From positions 1 through 64,000 of the forward strand of contig CABQJJ010000001.1 in the NCBI GenBank assembly GCA_902464485.1: 64,000 bases of DNA, in the 5' to 3' direction. This document shows positions 53,666-63,213 of this stretch, in pieces. Under the pieces are notes generated by a model, which was not told where the DNA came from, searched no databases, and was given only the letters and a program-made list of their open reading frames with translations. How positions within the stretch are numbered: the first letter of the stretch is position 1; each line of letters begins with the position of its first letter. This stretch comes from an uncultured Collinsella sp. (lineage in GTDB: Bacteria; Actinomycetota; Coriobacteriia; Coriobacteriales; Coriobacteriaceae). The position numbers and the translations under genes are program-made.

Positions 53666-55282
53666 ATGACCGCAAAAAAGAAGTTCAATTTCAAAGCGCC
53701 GTTGGAGGTGTTCGCGAAGTCAATCGTTCAGCCGATGATGTATCTCTCGGTTGCCGGCATTCTGCTCATCGTGGGCATTATTCTGACCAACAAGACCATC
53801 TGCGCCGTGATCCCTGTGCTGGGCTCCGGTCCGTTCCAGCTTGTGGGCGCCGTTGTCTATCAGTCGCTGATGTTTATCATCAACAACCTCTCGATTCTGT
53901 TCTGCGTGGGCATCGCCGGCGCCATGGCAAAGAAGAACAAGGGCCATGCTTCGCTTATCGCCCTGATGTCGTTCTTCCTGTTCCTGCAGGCTAACAACAT
54001 CGTGCTCAACGCTACCGGCTCTCTTGCCGAAGCGAGCGGCATGCTCGGCCTTACCGGAACCGGCCAGAGCACCGTTATGGGCATTCAGGTGCTCGATACC
54101 GGCGTGTTTGGCGGCATCATTCTTGGTTGCATCACCGGTGCTGTGTTCAACAAGTACTCGAACAAGCAGTTCCCCATTGCCCTTTCGATGTTCTCGGGCG
54201 TTCGCTTCCCGTTCCTGATCATGATCATCATTTCCTGGATCATGGGCGCTGGCTTCTGCATCGTTTGGCCTCCGGTTCAGGGTGCCATCTCCTCCGTTGC
54301 CGGCATCATTAAGGAGTCGGGCAACATCGGTCTGTTCATCTACGGCATGCTCAACAAGCTGCTCGTTCCCACCGGTCTGCACCACCTCATCTACACCCCG
54401 TTCCAGTTCTCCGATGTGGGTGGCACCCTGACGCTGGGCGACCAGGTTATCGCCGGCGCCTATCCCATCCGTGTCGCCGAGATGGCAATGACGGGTCAGC
54501 CCTTCTCCGACAGCACCTACTTCAACAGCTACACCTTCAACAACCTGTGGCCCTACATCGGCATCGGTCTCGCCTTTATCTTCACCGCCTACAAGCAGAA
54601 CAAGGACAAGACCAAGGCCGTCATCATCCCGCTGATCATCACCGCTGTGCTCTCCTGCGTCACCGAGCCCATGGACTTCCTGTTCGTCTTCGCCGCCCCT
54701 GTGCTCTTCGTCGTTCACTCGGTTCTTTCCGGCATCTTCCTGGTCCTGCTCAAGGTCCTCTCCGTTCCCGCATCGACCGCTGGCGGCATCATCAACATCG
54801 TGGTCTCCAACCTGGTCCTCGGTGTCGATAAGACCAACTGGCCGGTCATGCTGGTGCTCGGAGTCGTCAACGCCGCGCTGTACTTCTTCCTCTTTAGCTT
54901 CCTCATCAAGAAGCTCAACCTCCACACGCCTGGTCGCGAGGAAGAGTCCGAGCTCGCTGAGTCCGTTGCCGAGGGTGAGGCTGCCGCGTCCGTCGCGGTA
55001 AAGCAGGGCGCTGTTGCCGCGACTCCCGCAGAGGGCGTCGACGCGGGCATCGCCGACCTGGTCGCAGGTCTTGGCGGCAAGGACAACATCGAGGAGCTCG
55101 AGAACTGCTTTACGAGACTTCGCGTGAACGTTAAGAACCCGGACCTCATCGATGAGGACCTCATTAATCACGTGCCCAACAGCGGTATCAACCGCAACGG
55201 TAACAATATCCAGATCATCTTTGGCATGAAGGTCGCCGAGATGCGCGACAAGGTCGAGAACGCAATTGAGAAGGAGCAGTAA
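53666..55282 (+). CDS. PTS alpha-glucoside/maltose-type EIICB permease
   Basis: This 538-residue protein has about ten TM helices of an EIIC domain of the glucose superfamily (GLHHLIYTPFQFSDVGG, CVTEPMDFLFVF). An acidic Ala-rich linker follows, then an EIIB domain with phosphocysteine C481 (ELENCFTRLRVNV). It imports an alpha-glucoside and phosphorylates it. The adjacent 6-phospho-alpha-glucosidase gene supports maltose- or isomaltose-like substrates. The ATG at 53666 follows AAGGGGAG. There is no own EIIA domain; the EIIA gene at 52181 supplies it. Confidence 0.9.
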   Translation: MTAKKKFNFKAPLEVFAKSIVQPMMYLSVAGILLIVGIILTNKTICAVIPVLGSGPFQLVGAVVYQSLMFIINNLSILFCVGIAGAMAKKNKGHASLIALMSFFLFLQANNIVLNATGSLAEASGMLGLTGTGQSTVMGIQVLDTGVFGGIILGCITGAVFNKYSNKQFPIALSMFSGVRFPFLIMIIISWIMGAGFCIVWPPVQGAISSVAGIIKESGNIGLFIYGMLNKLLVPTGLHHLIYTPFQFSDVGGTLTLGDQVIAGAYPIRVAEMAMTGQPFSDSTYFNSYTFNNLWPYIGIGLAFIFTAYKQNKDKTKAVIIPLIITAVLSCVTEPMDFLFVFAAPVLFVVHSVLSGIFLVLLKVLSVPASTAGGIINIVVSNLVLGVDKTNWPVMLVLGVVNAALYFFLFSFLIKKLNLHTPGREEESELAESVAEGEAAASVAVKQGAVAATPAEGVDAGIADLVAGLGGKDNIEELENCFTRLRVNVKNPDLIDEDLINHVPNSGINRNGNNIQIIFGMKVAEMRDKVENAIEKEQ

Positions 55283-55285
55283 ACA

Positions 55286-56668
55286 ATGATCATTACTCTG
55301 TGCGGTGGCGGATCCACCTTTACCCCCGGCATCGTCAAATCCATCGCCCTGCGCAAGGACGAGCTCGATGTTGACGAGATTCGCCTGTACGACATTAACG
55401 AGGAGCGTCAGCGCAAGATCGGCGTGCTCGTGGACTGGATTCTGCACGAGGACCTTGGCCTGGACATCAAACTTACGGTGACCACCGACAAGGCGACTGC
55501 CTTCACCGACGCCAGCTTCGTGTTTGCCCAGATGCGCGTGGGCGGCTATGCCATGCGCGAGCAGGACGAGAAGATTCCGCTGCGTCACGGCTGCGTGGGT
55601 CAGGAGACCTGCGGTTGCGGCGGCCTTGCCTATGGCATGCGCACCATCTTCCCCATGGTCGAGCTGATCGATGACGTTGAGAAGTACGCCAAGAAGGACT
55701 ACTGGATTCTCAACTACTCCAACCCTGCCGCCATCGTGTCCGAGGGCTGTCGCGTGCTGCGTCCCAACGCTCGCATCATCAACATCTGCGACATGCCGAT
55801 CGCGATCATCGACGTGGTTTGCGCCGCGCTCGATATCGACAAGAAGGATGTTGAGTACGATTACTTTGGCCTCAACCACTTTGGTTGGTTCACCTCGATC
55901 CGTCACAAGGGCGAGGAGGTGCTCCCGCAGCTGCGCGAGTACATCAAGGAGCATGAGATTCTGCTGCCCGACTCCTACCTCAAGGGCATGGGCTCGCTGA
56001 TGTCCAAGAAGCCCGAGGAGACCACCGACGAGCATCCCGAGCAGAACCGCCACACCAAGGGCAGCTGGTACTACGTCTGGAAGGGCGAGTACGAGATCAT
56101 GGAGTGCTTCCCGGAGTACCTGCCCAACACGTATCTGAACTACTACCTGCAGCAGAAGGAGTTCGTCGAGCATTCCAACCCCGAGCGCACCCGTGCTAAC
56201 GAGGTTGAGGAGACGCGTGAGAAGAACCTCTTCGACGGCATCGACCACTACGAGAAGACGGGCGAGATCGACGAGAGCACGTTCTATGCGGGCAGCCACG
56301 GCGACTGGATTGCCGATCTGGCTATCGCTCTGAAGAACGACACCAAGCAGCGCTTCCTGGTCATTTGCGAGAACAAGGGCGCTATCCCCAACATGCCCTA
56401 CGACGCAATGGTCGAGCTGCCTGCCTACATTGGCAAGAACGGCCCCGAGGTCATCAGCCGCGACAACATTCCGCTGTTCCAGCAGGGCCTCATGATGCAG
56501 CAGCTGAACTCCGAGAAGCTCGTGGTCGAGGCCACGATCGAGGGCTCGTACGAGAAGGCGCTCAAGGCCTTCACGCTCAACAAGACCGTGCCGTCGATGA
56601 AGGTCGCCAAGGAGGTTCTCGACGACATGATCGAGGCCAACAAGGGTTACTGGCCCGAGCTTAAGTAA
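55286..56668 (+). CDS. GH4 6-phospho-alpha-glucosidase
   Basis: This 460-residue protein of glycoside hydrolase family 4 has an N-terminal NAD+-binding Rossmann motif (TLCGGGSTFTPG). Metal ligands are C168 in NICDMP and H198 in LNHFGW. GH4 enzymes use NAD+ and Mn2+ in an oxidation-elimination mechanism. GH4 with the CDMP motif (as in GlvA/MalH) hydrolyses 6-phospho-alpha-glucosides to glucose 6-phosphate and glucose. The gene starts 4 nt after the permease gene and closes the operon. The choice of alpha over beta specificity rests on the CDMP motif and context. Confidence 0.9.
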   Translation: MIITLCGGGSTFTPGIVKSIALRKDELDVDEIRLYDINEERQRKIGVLVDWILHEDLGLDIKLTVTTDKATAFTDASFVFAQMRVGGYAMREQDEKIPLRHGCVGQETCGCGGLAYGMRTIFPMVELIDDVEKYAKKDYWILNYSNPAAIVSEGCRVLRPNARIINICDMPIAIIDVVCAALDIDKKDVEYDYFGLNHFGWFTSIRHKGEEVLPQLREYIKEHEILLPDSYLKGMGSLMSKKPEETTDEHPEQNRHTKGSWYYVWKGEYEIMECFPEYLPNTYLNYYLQQKEFVEHSNPERTRANEVEETREKNLFDGIDHYEKTGEIDESTFYAGSHGDWIADLAIALKNDTKQRFLVICENKGAIPNMPYDAMVELPAYIGKNGPEVISRDNIPLFQQGLMMQQLNSEKLVVEATIEGSYEKALKAFTLNKTVPSMKVAKEVLDDMIEANKGYWPELK

Positions 56669-56700
56669 AAGCAACAGGGTCGCTGACCGCATGCCTGGAG

Positions 56701-56745
56701 CAATGCCCCGTCCACGTGATTGCGTGGGCGGGGCATTGTCATTTG
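56701..56745 (+). terminator. Rho-independent terminator of the PTS operon
   Basis: The stem CAATGCCCCGTCCACG with GCGTGGGCGGGGCATTG is followed by TCATTT. Confidence 0.75.
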
Positions 56746-56840
56746 GTAACGCGTTTTATCAAATATGGCATTTATCTGCGGTAATGTTCGTTTTCACCGC
56801 TGAGGGCGACATTTTATACCGCCTGCCGAACCGTGTGGAG

Positions 56841-56861
56841 ACCTAAAAACTTTTTAGGTCA
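56841..56861. promoter_or_regulatory. 21-bp palindrome upstream of the hydrogenase operon
   Basis: GACCTAAAAA-C-TTTTTAGGTC is perfect, with one central base, 65 nt before the ATG at 56926. A TATACC (56815-56820) with TTTTCA upstream could be the promoter, placing the palindrome where a repressor could block elongation. It does not look like a Rex or Fnr site. Confidence 0.5.
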
Positions 56862-56925
56862 GTGTTGTGCGTGTAGCAACTTCGCCCGGCCTCGCCTCCG
56901 GGCTGCCATGTGAGAGGGGATCTTT

Positions 56926-58758
56926 ATGGCACGACTGCACGTAATGGAACGCAGCCACGCTCAGGCCGTCATGGACGACCTGCACGATGCGCTCGGACGT
57001 CGTTTGGCGGTGAGCTCGCTCGCCCCGTGTCCCGTTGAGTTTACGGCGGCACTCGTCAACCTGTGCTCCACCCAGAGCTGCGGCAAGTGCACGCCCTGCC
57101 GCGTGGGCCTGAGCGCGCTGAGCGATCTGCTCGCCGATGTGCTCGAAGGGCGCGCCGACGAGTCCACGCTCAACCTGATTGAGCGCACGGCCCGCACCAT
57201 CTACCTTTCGAGCGACTGCGCCATCGGTTACGAGGCCGGTGCCATGGCGCTCACGGCCATTCGTGGCTTCCGTGATGACTTTGAGCATCACATCCGCGAG
57301 CGCTCCTGCGGCTTCGACCGCGAGGCCCGCGTCCCGTGTGTCTCGGGCTGCCCGGCGCATGTCGACATTCCCGGCTACATTTCGCTGGTCGAGGCCGGCC
57401 GCTATGTCGACGCCGTCAAGGTCATCCGCAAGAACAACCCGCTGCCGCTCGTCTGCGGTCTGGTGTGCGAGCATCCCTGCGAGATGCACTGCCGCCGCGG
57501 TATGGTCGACGACCCCATGAACATCCTCGCCCTTAAGCGTTTTGCCGTTGAGCACAGCGACCTCAACGACCATAAGCCGCATGTGGTGGACAACACCGGT
57601 AAGCGCGTCGCCGTGATCGGCGGCGGCCCGGCCGGCCTTTCCTGCGCCTATTATTTGGCCGTGATGGGCCACAAGGTGACCATCTTTGAGCAGCGCCACC
57701 ACCTGGGCGGCATGCTGCGCTACGGCATTCCCAGCTACCGTCTGCCGCGCGAGCGCCTGCAGGCCGAGATCGACTGGATCTTGAGCGCCGGTATCGATGT
57801 GGAGCTCGACCACTCCGTGAACGGCGAGGAACTTGCCCGCCTGCGCGACGAGTTCGATGCCGTCTACCTGGCCATTGGCGCCCACAGCGATAAGAAGCTT
57901 GGTCTTCCGGGCGAAGAGGCACTCGGCGTGGAGTCGGCCGTCAAGATGCTGCGCGCCATCGGCGATGACGAACTGCCCGACCTGAGCGGCCAGCGCGTGT
58001 GCGTCATCGGCGGCGGCAACGTTGCCATGGACGTGGCGCGCTCTGCCGTGCGCTGCGGTGCCGAAAAGGTGAGCATCGTCTACCGCCGTCGCATCTGCGA
58101 CATGACGGCTCAAGATGCCGAGATTGCCGGCGCCCAGGCCGAGGGCTGCGAGGTTCTGGAGCTCACCGCCCCGCTCGCTATCGAGACGGGCGAGGAAGGT
58201 CGCGTGAGTGGCCTGCGCGTGCAGCCGCAGATCATCGGCGAGCCCCGTCGTGGGCGTCCGGCCCCGCGCGCCGCCGCCACGCCCGAGCGCGTCATTCCCT
58301 GCGAGCGCGTGTTTGTGGCCATTGGCCAGGACATCGATTCCAAGCCGTTTGAGGACATGGGCATCGCGTGTAAATGGGGTCGCGTTGTCACCGATTCGGA
58401 CGGCGCCGTGCCCAACTTCGATGGCCTCTTTAGCGGCGGCGACTGCCAGACCGGCCCCGCCACCGTCATCCGTGCCATCAACGCCGGCCGCGTTGCTTCG
58501 GCAAATATCGACCGCTACCTGGGCTTTGACCACAAGATTAAGCTCGACGTTGAGCTGCCGACCGTGCAGTTTAAGGGCAAGCACGAGTGCGGCCGCTGCG
58601 AGCTGGGCGAGCGCGAGGCCGGCGAGCGCATCCACGATTGGAATCTGGTCGAGCAGGGCCTTACCGAGCAGGAGGCACGCCAGGAGGCGAGCCGCTGCCT
58701 GCGCTGCGACCACTTTGGCTTCGGCGCGTTCCGCGGAGGGAGGAACCTGGAATGGTAG
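56926..58758 (+). CDS. GltD-like FAD oxidoreductase fused to a NuoF-type Fe-S domain, hydrogenase-linked
   Basis: This 610-residue protein starts with the 51-kDa (NuoF) [4Fe-4S] segment (CGKCTPCRVG with C52, C55, C58). A GltD/glutamate-synthase-beta-like part follows: a ferredoxin-like Cys domain (CSGCPAHVDIPGY, CEHPCEMHCRR), an FAD Rossmann motif GGGPAGLSCA (from G232) and an NAD(P) Rossmann motif GGGNVAMD (from G362). It is likely the NAD(P)H-linked electron module partnering the [FeFe] hydrogenase gene, which overlaps its end by 7 nt. Another Cys group (CGRC, CLRC) lies near the C-terminus. The cytoplasmic role is inferred from context. Confidence 0.85.
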   Translation: MARLHVMERSHAQAVMDDLHDALGRRLAVSSLAPCPVEFTAALVNLCSTQSCGKCTPCRVGLSALSDLLADVLEGRADESTLNLIERTARTIYLSSDCAIGYEAGAMALTAIRGFRDDFEHHIRERSCGFDREARVPCVSGCPAHVDIPGYISLVEAGRYVDAVKVIRKNNPLPLVCGLVCEHPCEMHCRRGMVDDPMNILALKRFAVEHSDLNDHKPHVVDNTGKRVAVIGGGPAGLSCAYYLAVMGHKVTIFEQRHHLGGMLRYGIPSYRLPRERLQAEIDWILSAGIDVELDHSVNGEELARLRDEFDAVYLAIGAHSDKKLGLPGEEALGVESAVKMLRAIGDDELPDLSGQRVCVIGGGNVAMDVARSAVRCGAEKVSIVYRRRICDMTAQDAEIAGAQAEGCEVLELTAPLAIETGEEGRVSGLRVQPQIIGEPRRGRPAPRAAATPERVIPCERVFVAIGQDIDSKPFEDMGIACKWGRVVTDSDGAVPNFDGLFSGGDCQTGPATVIRAINAGRVASANIDRYLGFDHKIKLDVELPTVQFKGKHECGRCELGEREAGERIHDWNLVEQGLTEQEARQEASRCLRCDHFGFGAFRGGRNLEW

Positions 58759-60563
58759 AGCTCAAGAACCCCACTGTCAGCGACAACACCGAAAGCGGAG
58801 CACTCAATATGGTCAAGCTCACGATCGATAATTGCGAAGTCGTGGTGCCCGAGCACACCACGATCCTGGACGCGGCCAAGTCCGTCGGCATCCAGATTCC
58901 CACCCTTTGCTACCTGCGCGATCTAAACGAGATCGGCGGTTGCCGCGTGTGCGTGGTCGAGGTTGAGGGCTGCGACCAGCTGGTTGCCGCCTGCAACAAC
59001 TACGTGCTCGACGGCATGGTGGTCCACACCAACAGCCCCAAGGCCCGCGAGGCCCGTCGCACCAACGTGCAGCTGCTGCTATCCCAGCACGACTCGCGCT
59101 GTACGAGCTGCGTGCGCAGTGGTAACTGCAATCTGCAGACCATCGCGAACGACCTTGGCATCTTCTATCTGCCGTACGAGCAGCACTTGGCGCGCGAGGG
59201 CTGGGACTTCGATTTCCCCATCATCCGCGATAACGACAAGTGCATTAAATGCATGCGCTGCATCAAGGTGTGCGAGAGCGTGCAGGGACTAGGGATTTGG
59301 GACCTGACCAACCGCGCCACGCATACCGCCGTGGGTACCCGCGGGCGCGCGCCGATCGGCAAGACCGATTGCGTCGCGTGCGGCCAGTGCATTACACATT
59401 GCCCGACGGGCGCACTGCGCGAGCGCGACGATACTGAGACCGTGTTTGACGCGCTCGCTAATCCCGACAAGATCGTGCTGGTGCAAATCGCGCCGGCCGT
59501 GCGTAGCGCTTGGGGCGAGGAACTCGGCATGTCTCGCGAGGAAGCCACCGTTGAGCGCTTGGCTTGCGCGCTGCGCCGCGTGGGCTTTGAGTACGTGTTC
59601 GATACCGAATTCTCGGCCGACCTCACCATTATGGAGGAGGGCTCCGAGCTGCTCGAGCGCCTGGGCGCCGCCGCCAAGGGCGAAGGTGATAGTCGCGGCT
59701 GGCCCATGTTTACGAGCTGCTGCCCGGGTTGGGTTCGCTTTGTGAAGGCGCGTTATCCGGAGTTTGTCGACAGCCTGTCCACGTCCAAGTCGCCGCAGCA
59801 GATGTTCGGCGCCATCGCCAAGACCTACTACGCCAAGGTGCTGGGCGTGGAGCCCGAGCGTCTGTTCGTGGTGTCCGTTATGCCGTGTACGGCCAAGAAG
59901 GCCGAGTGTGCGCTGCCGAGCATGGTGGGCGAGGGCGGTACGCCTGACGTGGACGTTGCACTGACGGTGCGTGAGATGGTGCGCATGATCCGCGCGAGCC
60001 ACGTGAGCGTGGACACGCTGGTTGAGGAGCCGCTCGATACGCCGTTGGGCTTTGGCACGGGCGCGGGTGTGATCTTTGGCGCCACGGGCGGCGTGATGGA
60101 GGCCGCCGTGCGCTCGGCATATTACCTGGTGACGGGCAAGAACCCCGACGCCGAATTCTTTACCGACGTGCGCGGCCTGAATGGCTGGAAGGAGGCCGTG
60201 GCCGATATCGATGGCACCAAGGTGCGCGTCGCCGTGGCGCACGGGCTGGGCAACGCTGCCCGCCTGCTCGATGCGATTCGCGACGGCCGTGCGAGCTATG
60301 ACTTCGTCGAGGTCATGGCGTGCCCGGGCGGCTGCGTCGGTGGCGGCGGTCAGCCCATCCACGACGGCTGCGAGCTGGCGGCCGAGCGCGGCCAGGTGCT
60401 GTGGGGCCTGGATGCCGCTGCGGACATTCGCTTCTCGCACGAGAACCCCGATGTGCAGGCGTGCTACCGCGAGTTTTTGGGCGCGCCGCTCTCGCCGCTG
60501 GCCGAGGAGTTGCTGCATACCGACCATCACGCCTGGTCGATGCCTAACGAGGGGACGTGCTAA
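58752..60563 (+). CDS. hydA: [FeFe] hydrogenase catalytic subunit
   Basis: A protein of about 603 residues. The N-terminus carries a [2Fe-2S] ferredoxin-like domain (CYLRDLNEIGGCRVC), a His/Cys cluster segment and two [4Fe-4S] motifs (CIKCMRC, CVACGQC). The H-cluster signatures are complete: TSCCPGW (T321-), MPCTAKK (M377-) and MACPGGCVGGGG (C524, C528). It evolves or takes up H2 in the cytoplasm, probably coupled to the oxidoreductase upstream. The ATG at 58752 overlaps the previous stop and follows GGAGGGAGG; an alternative start at 58809 has a weaker GCGGAG. The lipoprotein gene starts 2 nt after its stop. Confidence 0.93.
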   Translation: MVELKNPTVSDNTESGALNMVKLTIDNCEVVVPEHTTILDAAKSVGIQIPTLCYLRDLNEIGGCRVCVVEVEGCDQLVAACNNYVLDGMVVHTNSPKAREARRTNVQLLLSQHDSRCTSCVRSGNCNLQTIANDLGIFYLPYEQHLAREGWDFDFPIIRDNDKCIKCMRCIKVCESVQGLGIWDLTNRATHTAVGTRGRAPIGKTDCVACGQCITHCPTGALRERDDTETVFDALANPDKIVLVQIAPAVRSAWGEELGMSREEATVERLACALRRVGFEYVFDTEFSADLTIMEEGSELLERLGAAAKGEGDSRGWPMFTSCCPGWVRFVKARYPEFVDSLSTSKSPQQMFGAIAKTYYAKVLGVEPERLFVVSVMPCTAKKAECALPSMVGEGGTPDVDVALTVREMVRMIRASHVSVDTLVEEPLDTPLGFGTGAGVIFGATGGVMEAAVRSAYYLVTGKNPDAEFFTDVRGLNGWKEAVADIDGTKVRVAVAHGLGNAARLLDAIRDGRASYDFVEVMACPGGCVGGGGQPIHDGCELAAERGQVLWGLDAAADIRFSHENPDVQACYREFLGAPLSPLAEELLHTDHHAWSMPNEGTC

Positions 60564-60565
60564 CG

Positions 60566-61621
60566 ATGCGCGCGTTTGATGTTGAGATGACGCGCCGGGG
60601 GTTGGCCTCGGCGCTCGCCGTGGGCGCGTTGTCGCTTGCGCTCGCGGGCTGTGGCGGCGGGGCTGTCGGTGCCGGGTCCGCCGCGGGCTCGGCTGCCACG
60701 GACGGCGCCGGTGCTGCTGCGGAGCCGGTTGAGGTGCACGTCGCCTCGCTCAAGGGCCCGACGTCGATCGGTCTGGTGAGGTTTATGGACCAGGCGGCGA
60801 GCGGCGAGACGGATAACGAGTTCGACTTTGCGATCAGCGCCGCAGCCGACGAGATCGTGCCCAAGGTCATTCAGGGCGATGTCGATATCGCCCTAGTGCC
60901 CGCCAACGTGGCGAGCGTGCTCTACAACAAGACCGAGGGCGCGGTGCAGGTCATCGACATCAACACGCTGGGCGTGCTGAGCGTTGTGACGGGCGATGCG
61001 AGTGTGGCCTCGTTTGGCGATCTGGCGGGCCATACCGTCTATATGACGGGCAAGGGCATCACGCCGGAGTACGTCATGAACTACCTGCTGGAGCGCGCGG
61101 GCCTGACCGGCCAGGTGACGCTCGAGTTTAAGAGCGAGCCCACCGAGGTGCTGTCGGCCCTGCTTGCCGATCCGTCTGCTGTGGGCGTGCTGCCGGAGCC
61201 GTTCAAGACCGCGGCCATCGCCAAGAGCGAGGGCAAGCTGTCGGCGCCGGTAAGCCTGACCGATGTGTGGGATGAGCTGGCGGGTGACACGGGTTCGCGT
61301 ATGCTGACGGGTGTGACCGTGGTTCGTCGCGCGTTTGCCGAGGAGCATCCCGAGGCTGTGGCAGAGTTCTTGCGCTGCCATGAGGCGAGCGTGAAGGCCG
61401 TCAATGCGACACCGGCGGACTGGGCGCAGGCCGTGGTCGATGCGGGTATCGTCGATAACGCCGCGATTGCCGAAAAGGCGATTCCCGGGTGCATGCTTGT
61501 ATGCCAGACGGGGAAAGATATGAAGGCGGCGCTCGGTGGGTACCTGCAGGTGCTGGCCGATGCGGATGCAAGCGCCGTGGGCGGCAAGCTCCCGGCTGAT
61601 GATTTCTACTACATGGAGTAG
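60566..61621 (+). CDS. ABC transporter substrate-binding lipoprotein (NMT1/SsuA-like)
   Basis: A protein of about 351 residues with an RR-containing signal peptide and lipobox LAGC (SLALAGC). The mature protein fits the SsuA/ThiY-type periplasmic-binding fold (DEIVPKVIQGDVDIALVP, GITPEYVMNYLLERAGL, FAEEHPEAVAEFL). The substrate is not evident. The gene starts 2 nt after hydA and is followed, 3 nt after its stop, by the fused permease-ATPase gene, so the transporter is co-transcribed with the hydrogenase. GAGGGG precedes the ATG; an in-frame GTG at 60557 is less likely. Confidence 0.85.
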   Translation: MRAFDVEMTRRGLASALAVGALSLALAGCGGGAVGAGSAAGSAATDGAGAAAEPVEVHVASLKGPTSIGLVRFMDQAASGETDNEFDFAISAAADEIVPKVIQGDVDIALVPANVASVLYNKTEGAVQVIDINTLGVLSVVTGDASVASFGDLAGHTVYMTGKGITPEYVMNYLLERAGLTGQVTLEFKSEPTEVLSALLADPSAVGVLPEPFKTAAIAKSEGKLSAPVSLTDVWDELAGDTGSRMLTGVTVVRRAFAEEHPEAVAEFLRCHEASVKAVNATPADWAQAVVDAGIVDNAAIAEKAIPGCMLVCQTGKDMKAALGGYLQVLADADASAVGGKLPADDFYYME

Positions 61622-61624
61622 CCC

Positions 61625-63001
61625 GTGCGTGCGTTTGCTCGGCAAATGACAGAGCGTGTGAAGGCGGCGGTGGCAGCAGGTGCCGTCGCCGCCTTTTGGC
61701 TTGCCGCGTGGGCGCTCGCGGCGGCGCTGGCGGCGCAGCCGTTGATCTTGCCGGGACCGGGCGCTGTTGTGGTGGCGTTGCTGCGACTGGTGTGCGGTGC
61801 CGGCACGTGGGCGATTCTTGCAGGCTCGGGCTTGCGAATTTTGGGCGGGCTGGCGCTCGCTACGGCATGCGGTGGCGTGCTGGCGGGAGTCTCGGTGCGA
61901 TCGCGGACGTTTGTCCGCCTGGTGGCGCCGGCGCTTTCGTTTGTTAAGGCGACGCCGGTTGCCTGCGTGGTGGTCCTGCTGCTCATTTGGTTGGGGTCGG
62001 CGCGCGTGAGCATTGCAGCGGTCTTTTTGATGGCGCTGCCGGGCGTGTATTTCTCACTGGTTGAGGGCTTGACGCAAGCGGATAAGCCGCTGGAGCAGAT
62101 GTTTCGTCTGCATGGCGTGCGGGGTTGGCGTCTGTTTTGCGCCCATACCTGGCGCGAGGTCCTGCCGTTTGTGCTTTCGTGCGCCCGGGCCGTGATTGGC
62201 ATGAGCTGGAAGGCCGGCGTGGCGGCGGAGCTGATCGGCATGGCGACGGGCACCGTGGGCGAGCGTATCTATCAGGCAAAGCTGCTTATCGAGACAGCGG
62301 ATCTGCTGGCGTGGACCGTGTTGGTCGTGGCGGCATCGTGGGCATGCGAGCGTGTGCTGGTGTGGTTGCTGCGGGCTTCGGGGCCCGCGGCATGGCGTGT
62401 GGCCGTGCGGGCGCATGGGCGCGGTGCTCGCGGGCGTGCGGCCTCTGCTGGCGCCGGCGCTGCGGCGGTGCTTGCGCTTGCCGTGGGCGATCGTGCGCCC
62501 TGGGCGCCGGCGCTCGACGGTTTGGTGCTCAACGTACCCGCGGGCGGGCGTGTTTGCGTGATGGGCGCTTCGGGCGCGGGCAAGTCGACGCTGCTCGCCC
62601 TGGCGGCGGGGGAGTGCGTGCCGTGCTCGATGGTGTTTCAGGACGCGCGCTTGGTCGAGTCCGCCTCGGCGCTGGATAACGTGCTGGTGTGTGCCGATGC
62701 GCGCGTGGACGCCTCGAGTGCCGCAGCCCTGTTGCGCCTGCTGGTGCCGGGGGCCGATGTACATGCTCGTGTGGCCGAGCTCTCGGGCGGGCAGCGCCGT
62801 CGCGTCGAGATTGCCCGAGCCCTGCTGTGCGGCGGTTGCGCCGTCATTCTGGATGAGCCCTTTACCGGCTTGGATGCCGCTGCGCGTGATGCGACGGCCG
62901 GCGTCGTGCTCGAACTGCTCGATGGCCGAACGCTCCTGCTCGCCACACATGACCCCATCGACGCTCAGGCGCTCGATATCTCGGACGTCATCACGCTCTA
63001 A
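61625..63001 (+). CDS. ABC transporter permease-ATPase fusion
   Basis: This 458-residue polypeptide joins two usually separate subunits. Residues of about 1-260 are an SsuC/TauC-like permease (TM helices, VKATPVACVVVLLLIWLG coupling region). Residues from about 280 are an ABC ATPase: Walker A GASGAGKST, Q-loop FQDAR, signature LSGGQ, Walker B VILDEP and a histidine switch ATHD. The ATPase is short, with no spare C-terminal domain. It starts at a GTG 3 nt after the lipoprotein gene and uses that protein as its binding subunit. The fusion appears intact and in frame. Confidence 0.88.
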   Translation: MRAFARQMTERVKAAVAAGAVAAFWLAAWALAAALAAQPLILPGPGAVVVALLRLVCGAGTWAILAGSGLRILGGLALATACGGVLAGVSVRSRTFVRLVAPALSFVKATPVACVVVLLLIWLGSARVSIAAVFLMALPGVYFSLVEGLTQADKPLEQMFRLHGVRGWRLFCAHTWREVLPFVLSCARAVIGMSWKAGVAAELIGMATGTVGERIYQAKLLIETADLLAWTVLVVAASWACERVLVWLLRASGPAAWRVAVRAHGRGARGRAASAGAGAAAVLALAVGDRAPWAPALDGLVLNVPAGGRVCVMGASGAGKSTLLALAAGECVPCSMVFQDARLVESASALDNVLVCADARVDASSAAALLRLLVPGADVHARVAELSGGQRRRVEIARALLCGGCAVILDEPFTGLDAAARDATAGVVLELLDGRTLLLATHDPIDAQALDISDVITL

Positions 63002-63070
63002 ATACTTACTCAGCAACAAAATGACCTGTTTTCCGTTCCCATGGGGTCAGATGTGGTATTCTATCTGCGG

Positions 63071-63099
63071 GGTAATACTTAAGAATACTAAGTAATACC
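63071..63099. promoter_or_regulatory. Palindrome upstream of the RelB-like gene
   Basis: GGTAATACTTA and TAAGTAATACC surround a 7-nt centre, with one mismatch. A TATTCT (63057-63062) just upstream may be the -10. Antitoxins of this type usually bind such an operator to repress their own gene. Confidence 0.5.
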
Positions 63100-63213
63100 A
63101 ACGCCGCAGAAACACACTCCGGATGCGGGCCAATCGGGTTGCCTTCACAGCCCGTCGCCCAGCCGCGTGGCCCGCATCTATCCGCACCACCGCCGTTTCA
63201 AAAAGGAAGCGCC

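Noticed and set aside
53720..56692. 990-residue antisense open frame across the PTS and GH4 genes
   Set aside because: It spans two clear genes on the other strand, has no recognisable motif and is of shadow composition.
56854..58713. 619-residue antisense open frame over the oxidoreductase gene
   Set aside because: The plus strand encodes complete cofactor-binding motifs; the antisense frame does not.
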